Made by a program: the position numbers and the translations under genes | In this document: piece after piece, positions 32,995 through 36,634 of the stretch | Numbering within the stretch: the first letter of the stretch is position 1 | How the letters are laid out: each line of letters begins with the position of its first letter | Assembly: GCA_013153405.1 (NCBI GenBank) | Contig: JAADEM010000123.1 | Span: 1 to 36,634, forward strand | DNA length: 36,634 nt | Direction: 5' to 3' | DNA from: Chlorobiota bacterium | Lineage (GTDB): Bacteria; Bacteroidota; Bacteroidia; Bacteroidales; Marinilabiliaceae | The notes under the pieces: model-generated | Databases searched by the model: none | Told to the model about the DNA's origin: nothing | The model's input: the letters and a program-made list of their open reading frames with translations, nothing else

Positions 32995-35900
32995 TTATAA
33001 TTTAATCACTTTACAAACCGTTCTCGAATTTTCATGTATTATGTCAAGAAGATAAATACCAGGCATATTATTTATGTAAATATTAAAATCGGTGCAGTTT
33101 GTATAATGGTAGCTGGCAATGGCTCTGCCTTGTATATCTCTTAAGGTAACGTGAATGTATCCGTAATTTTTGTCCAGTTCAACCTTAATGTTTCCTGTTG
33201 TAGGGTTTGGGAAAACTTTTATTTCCGGATTATCCTGCTTTGCAATACTTGTAATTATATCATAACAATCCGATATTCCCGAACAACCGTTTTTTGTTAT
33301 TCTTACCGAATAATGACCGCTTACCAGTGGTTCAAACGACTGCTCTGTTGCACCTTCCACAGGCTCATAGTTTCTGTCACAATTAAGCCACTGATAGGTT
33401 GCATTTGGTTCATCGGCAATTAACAGATTGTCAATCTGAGTTACATTTTTATTGATATTGATTGTTAAGTGCAATGTTATAAGTGAGTCAATGTTGTAAA
33501 CGTTGGATATTGTACACTGATAAGTTCCGCTTTCGGTATAAACCGTTCCATTAACATCCCATAAATATTTGTCGCAGGCCTCGGCATACTGATCCGTTTC
33601 CCAAAATACATTATTGTCTTTCCCGGGTGTTCCGTTGATGTTCAAGCCAGCATTATGCCAATGTTGGGTAAGATCTGTTCCTTCGTTATCATAACCTTTT
33701 CTGATGTAAATGGCATTGTTGGTTACTGTTTGACCGGGATTGGGAACATCATTAAAATAATCCAGGGTATCTGACTGATGTATTAAACTAAAACCACCGG
33801 TATTTTCGGAGATTATCATACCGTTCATCACGGTATCGGGTTCAAATTCGTAAAGGCCATAAAATGCACTGCTGTCGGTTGCAATTACATAGTAGCCGTG
33901 CGGACTTAATATTCCCGAAAGAGCAAGTGTCAGATCAGGTGTATTGCCGGTGAGTGCATACATCTCCAGGATGACTCCCGACAGGTTGATGTTTTTGTCG
34001 GAGTTGTTATATATTTCGACGAAAGATGTGGCATTGGAGGATGTATCGCTTTTTACTTCATTTATTTTCAGATCTCCAGCCACAGGCGATTCAGCCGGTG
34101 TGTAATGGTCGAAAGCGGATAGTATGTAAAAAACAGGAGCTGAAACGGTAACTCCTCCTTCTGTGTTTTTGTAAGAGGTGAAGTCCTGAAACAGGAACAT
34201 CTCATCTGTATTGGTAAATCCCGGTATCACGGCACCAATTCCATTTTCGAATGAACGTTTCAGGAAATTAACGGTAGGCGTTTTATTGCCCAACCCTACA
34301 ATGTATGAAGTGGAATAAGCATTCAGTCCGGTCAATACATTAAAAGCTTTTTTGCTGAGTTGAAAAGCTTCTTCATCGTGTAAATAAACAGCTGCACTAA
34401 GCATCATATATGCATAATCTATCAGATTTAATACATTTCCGAAAGCCGTAGGCCGGCTGATAACAACGCGTGGGATATCCTGCGGTGTTCTTTCAAGAGA
34501 TTTCCAATAGCTTGTCAGTTGTTCCATAAGGTCACGAACTTTTTGTTTCATAACCTTTGTGCGTGCGATACTATAATATTTGGCAACAAAAAAAGCACAT
34601 CCTTCATTCATCTCGGTAAAACGGTTGCCTGTTTCTGCAGGCCAGCTGCCATCCTTTTTTCTGAAAATGCCTCTTATGTATTCCGACTGGTCGATCATTT
34701 CATCTGCCTTGTCGAAATACTGACTCTCACCTGTAACATAAGCCATCTCAATGGCAGCAGCTAAAATATCGACTGTAAAACCGCGAAATTTTACATTTTC
34801 ATCAACCAGCTCTTCGTTGTTGATAACAAATTCCCATCCCTTTTTTGCTTTGTCAAGGATCTCTGCTGCCAGCGTAGGGTCACTGTTTTTGAAGACATTG
34901 TAAGTGCTTGCCAGTGCTCTTACACACCTGGCTGCTGTGTTCACATCTTTATTTATAACCCAGTGATAATATCTGTTATCGTAGGATGTAGAGGCATCAG
35001 CATCGCGTACTTTTCCTACGGGCCAGCTGCCGTCGTCATTCTGGGTCAATAAAAAATGCTTAACCCCAAATTCCAGATTGTTATAGAGTTGTAGACGGTT
35101 ATCGGCATCAGTTGTTATAAAATATGCCTGAGCCATATCCGAGACCACTTTGGCTGAATGGGAAAGTTTTGAATCGCGTGAGTGTGCATCGAACCATCCG
35201 TAAGGCGGCAAATAAAAATCATTACCGGAAAAATTAAATTTCGATTTGTTAAGGCTGTCCAGTGTTACTGTTGCTTCCAGCAAAGTTTGCCCTTGCGGAT
35301 AGAAACTGTTGTATTTCCAGAAACCGTTAAAGATCTCTTTAAACTTTATGGTGCCCCCTTTGGCATAAGGGATGTTAAGATAAATATCGTCGGCTACAAT
35401 AAAAGAAATGGAGTCCCATGACGTATATAGCATATAATTGCCGGGTTGAGTGATGGATGTCAGGTCAGCCAGATAATAATAAAGACTGAATGTGTAATCA
35501 AGGTCGGCGGGAAACAGGTTGAAGTTTCCTGTCATTACTTCGTTGCCGGCATTGTCTTTTATGGTAAAGCCGGTGTTGTTCAGTACTTCGGAAGAAACTA
35601 TGAGGGCCTGTTTGTCATCACCGGGTTTCCATCCCAACTGGGCAACGGCCAGATTTAAAGTCGGGGTATAAATTACCGGTTCAATCTCAAACTCCTGGTT
35701 TTTTTGGTTCCGATTGGCACGTTGAACAGCATTCCCTACATGTTTATATATTGCCGCATAATTCAGGTCGGGATTGGGATCAGTGGTTTCAGGATAATCG
35801 CTATCTACTGTTATCACAAACCCCGATTTTTTATTTTTTATCCGGTAAAATCCATATTCTTCCGTGATGATCCATTTTTGTCGGTCAAGATTATTCTGGG

Positions 35901-36192
35901 CTTCACAAATTAATGCGGCACCAGCCCACTCCGCACCGTTATTTACCGACAACATTAAACTATCACCTGAGTTTTTTATGAAAAAAATGTTGTCCTCTAT
36001 GTTGATTATTTTCCAAAGATTGAGGTGCTCGCTGCTTTTTTTCTGATCGAAAGTAAGACTGGTGCTGTCATTACCATACAAAAAACGGCCGGAACTTCTG
36101 GATTCTATCATATAGTCCTTTCCCGGATCAAACTGGGCAAATACGTCAATGTTAAAAATTAAGAAAAAAAATAAAAATAAGAACTTTTTCAT
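32995..36192 (-). CDS. large modular T9SS-secreted GH9-like glycoside hydrolase
   Basis: The 1065-residue product has a signal peptide (MKKFLFLFFFLIFNIDVFAQ), then a beta-trefoil/ricin-like region at about 22-168 (GKDYMIESRSSGRFLYGND, DRQKWIITEEYGFYRIKNKKSG). A cellulase N-terminal Ig-like domain follows at about 175-275 (LNLAVAQLGWKPGDDKQALIVS). A GH9-like (alpha/alpha)6 barrel spans about 285-690, then a lamin-tail-like domain at about 703-830 (LKINEVKSDTSSNATSFVEIYNNS), Ig-like segments, and a T9SS tail (KVFPNPTTGNIKVELD, ending CKVIKL). The probable acid Glu678 is kept in YKNTEGGVTVSAPVFYIL. The base motif, usually DAGD or DASGD, reads DAHSRD (Asp335 to Asp340), so activity may be altered. 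The target is probably a beta-glucan or related glycan. Confidence 0.85.
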   Translation of the reverse strand: MKKFLFLFFFLIFNIDVFAQFDPGKDYMIESRSSGRFLYGNDSTSLTFDQKKSSEHLNLWKIINIEDNIFFIKNSGDSLMLSVNNGAEWAGAALICEAQNNLDRQKWIITEEYGFYRIKNKKSGFVITVDSDYPETTDPNPDLNYAAIYKHVGNAVQRANRNQKNQEFEIEPVIYTPTLNLAVAQLGWKPGDDKQALIVSSEVLNNTGFTIKDNAGNEVMTGNFNLFPADLDYTFSLYYYLADLTSITQPGNYMLYTSWDSISFIVADDIYLNIPYAKGGTIKFKEIFNGFWKYNSFYPQGQTLLEATVTLDSLNKSKFNFSGNDFYLPPYGWFDAHSRDSKLSHSAKVVSDMAQAYFITTDADNRLQLYNNLEFGVKHFLLTQNDDGSWPVGKVRDADASTSYDNRYYHWVINKDVNTAARCVRALASTYNVFKNSDPTLAAEILDKAKKGWEFVINNEELVDENVKFRGFTVDILAAAIEMAYVTGESQYFDKADEMIDQSEYIRGIFRKKDGSWPAETGNRFTEMNEGCAFFVAKYYSIARTKVMKQKVRDLMEQLTSYWKSLERTPQDIPRVVISRPTAFGNVLNLIDYAYMMLSAAVYLHDEEAFQLSKKAFNVLTGLNAYSTSYIVGLGNKTPTVNFLKRSFENGIGAVIPGFTNTDEMFLFQDFTSYKNTEGGVTVSAPVFYILSAFDHYTPAESPVAGDLKINEVKSDTSSNATSFVEIYNNSDKNINLSGVILEMYALTGNTPDLTLALSGILSPHGYYVIATDSSAFYGLYEFEPDTVMNGMIISENTGGFSLIHQSDTLDYFNDVPNPGQTVTNNAIYIRKGYDNEGTDLTQHWHNAGLNINGTPGKDNNVFWETDQYAEACDKYLWDVNGTVYTESGTYQCTISNVYNIDSLITLHLTININKNVTQIDNLLIADEPNATYQWLNCDRNYEPVEGATEQSFEPLVSGHYSVRITKNGCSGISDCYDIITSIAKQDNPEIKVFPNPTTGNIKVELDKNYGYIHVTLRDIQGRAIASYHYTNCTDFNIYINNMPGIYLLDIIHENSRTVCKVIKL

Positions 36193-36216
36193 ACTCCGGT
36201 GCTTTCATTTTCAAAG

Positions 36217-36224
36217 CAAATATA
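36217..36224 (-). promoter_or_regulatory. probable -7 box of the GH9-like gene
   Basis: On the minus strand this reads TATATTTG, an exact TAnnTTTG match, about 25 bases before the start codon. A convincing -33 element is not visible. Confidence 0.4.
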
Positions 36225-36582
36225 GGCATATTTGTTATTTATTTTATTGTTAGGACAGGTTGTAATTATGATTCGTATTTTTTTGAGTTTGGTTGTTTTT
36301 ATGAAAATCGAAGGGAGAGATTACATTTTTCACCGCAGGAAACGGATAAAAAAATGCAGTATTCTCCACGTAAAACAGATGGATTGACAGATGTTATAAA
36401 TAACCTTAACAAAAACACAATTTCAACGAAATAAACCGTGTCGTTTGGCACAAAATTGAATGAAGATACCCCTCTCAATAATAGTTTCTGCCTCCTCTTG
36501 TCCAAAATTATAGGCATACACCACAAAGCCTCATTGCAAAACCGCCGTAAATCACATAACTCCCTCCCCACGGATTTAGTTC

Positions 36583-36629
36583 AACACGGGACTAATCGCT
36601 CGGTCTTACAGACCGCTCATAGTCCTGTT
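36583..36629. repeat. strong imperfect hairpin, possible REP or IS200/IS605-type end
   Basis: CGGTCT (36601-36606) and AGACCG (36610-36615) pair around a 3-base loop. GGACTA (36589-36594) pairs with TAGTCC (36620-36625), and the pairing continues outward to AACA (36583-36586) and TGTT (36626-36629). The internal loops are asymmetric. The structure resembles the subterminal hairpins of IS200/IS605 elements or RAYT-linked REPs. No transposase is visible in the window. Confidence 0.55.
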
Positions 36630-36634
36630 TATTG

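Larger units (their letters stand above)
36193..36634. other. intergenic region to window end
   Basis: This 442-base stretch upstream of the GH9-like gene holds a -7 box (36217-36224) and a long hairpin (36583-36629). A 90-codon minus-strand frame at 36299-36571 shows no family features and I do not call it. Any gene to the right lies outside the window. Confidence 0.5.

Noticed and set aside
36299..36571. A 90-codon minus-strand open frame near the window end
   Set aside because: The product has no recognisable motif or credible signal peptide, and the codon pattern is unlike the neighbours. I left it as non-coding.

Overview
The window looks like a chromosomal segment of a Bacteroidota species, probably a polysaccharide-degrading member near Bacteroidales/Marinilabiliales. 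The evidence is a SusD/RagB lipoprotein, several proteins ending in type IX secretion (T9SS) sorting tails, lipoproteins with short Bacteroidota-type lipoboxes, AT-rich leaders without clear Shine-Dalgarno sites, and recurrent -7 boxes of the form TAnnTTTG. I saw no rRNA, tRNA or CRISPR array.

Region 1 (1-9368, all +) is the 3' part of a polysaccharide utilisation locus (PUL): a 5'-truncated SusD, a GxGYxYP-family lipoprotein, a GLUG-repeat surface protein, an unrecognised secreted protein that may be a beta-propeller, a GH92 alpha-mannosidase-family lipoprotein, and a small CBM-like protein with a T9SS tail. The GH92 protein has Gln where most family members have the catalytic Glu (GNQP for GNEP). 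This suggests a substrate with a good leaving group, such as mannose-1-phosphate diesters. Facing this locus is a large membrane-spanning regulator (9879-12437, -). Its likely periplasmic LamG-like and kelch-like part is joined through one membrane helix to a cytoplasmic SARP-type wHTH plus BTAD domain, making it a good candidate for the locus regulator. A composite inverted-repeat element lies between them.

Region 2 (12438-28885) is mostly housekeeping: an M20 dipeptidase, a solitary NUMOD4/HNH/HTH gene with a clear promoter and terminator, a GroES-like protein, a ClC-CBS chloride transporter, a THUMP-type RNA methyltransferase overlapping a nitronate monooxygenase/FabK-like gene, a bifunctional Rel/SpoT protein, a Fur-family regulator, a Nudix hydrolase, a class A penicillin-binding protein, a TrkH potassium transporter, an HD phosphohydrolase and an exported C1B cysteine peptidase. 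Two more members of the inverted-repeat family lie here, at 12725-12797 and 27646-27786.

Region 3 (29009-36192, all -) is accessory and AT-rich. It holds a membrane-anchored HExxH protein, a lipoprotein esterase of the PHB-depolymerase/CE1 type, a small membrane protein, an unrecognised exported protein, and a 1065-residue modular GH9-like protein (beta-trefoil, Ig, GH9-like barrel, lamin-tail, Ig-like, T9SS tail) whose DAGD motif is altered. The window ends in non-coding DNA with a strong hairpin at 36583-36629 that could be a mobile-element or REP end.
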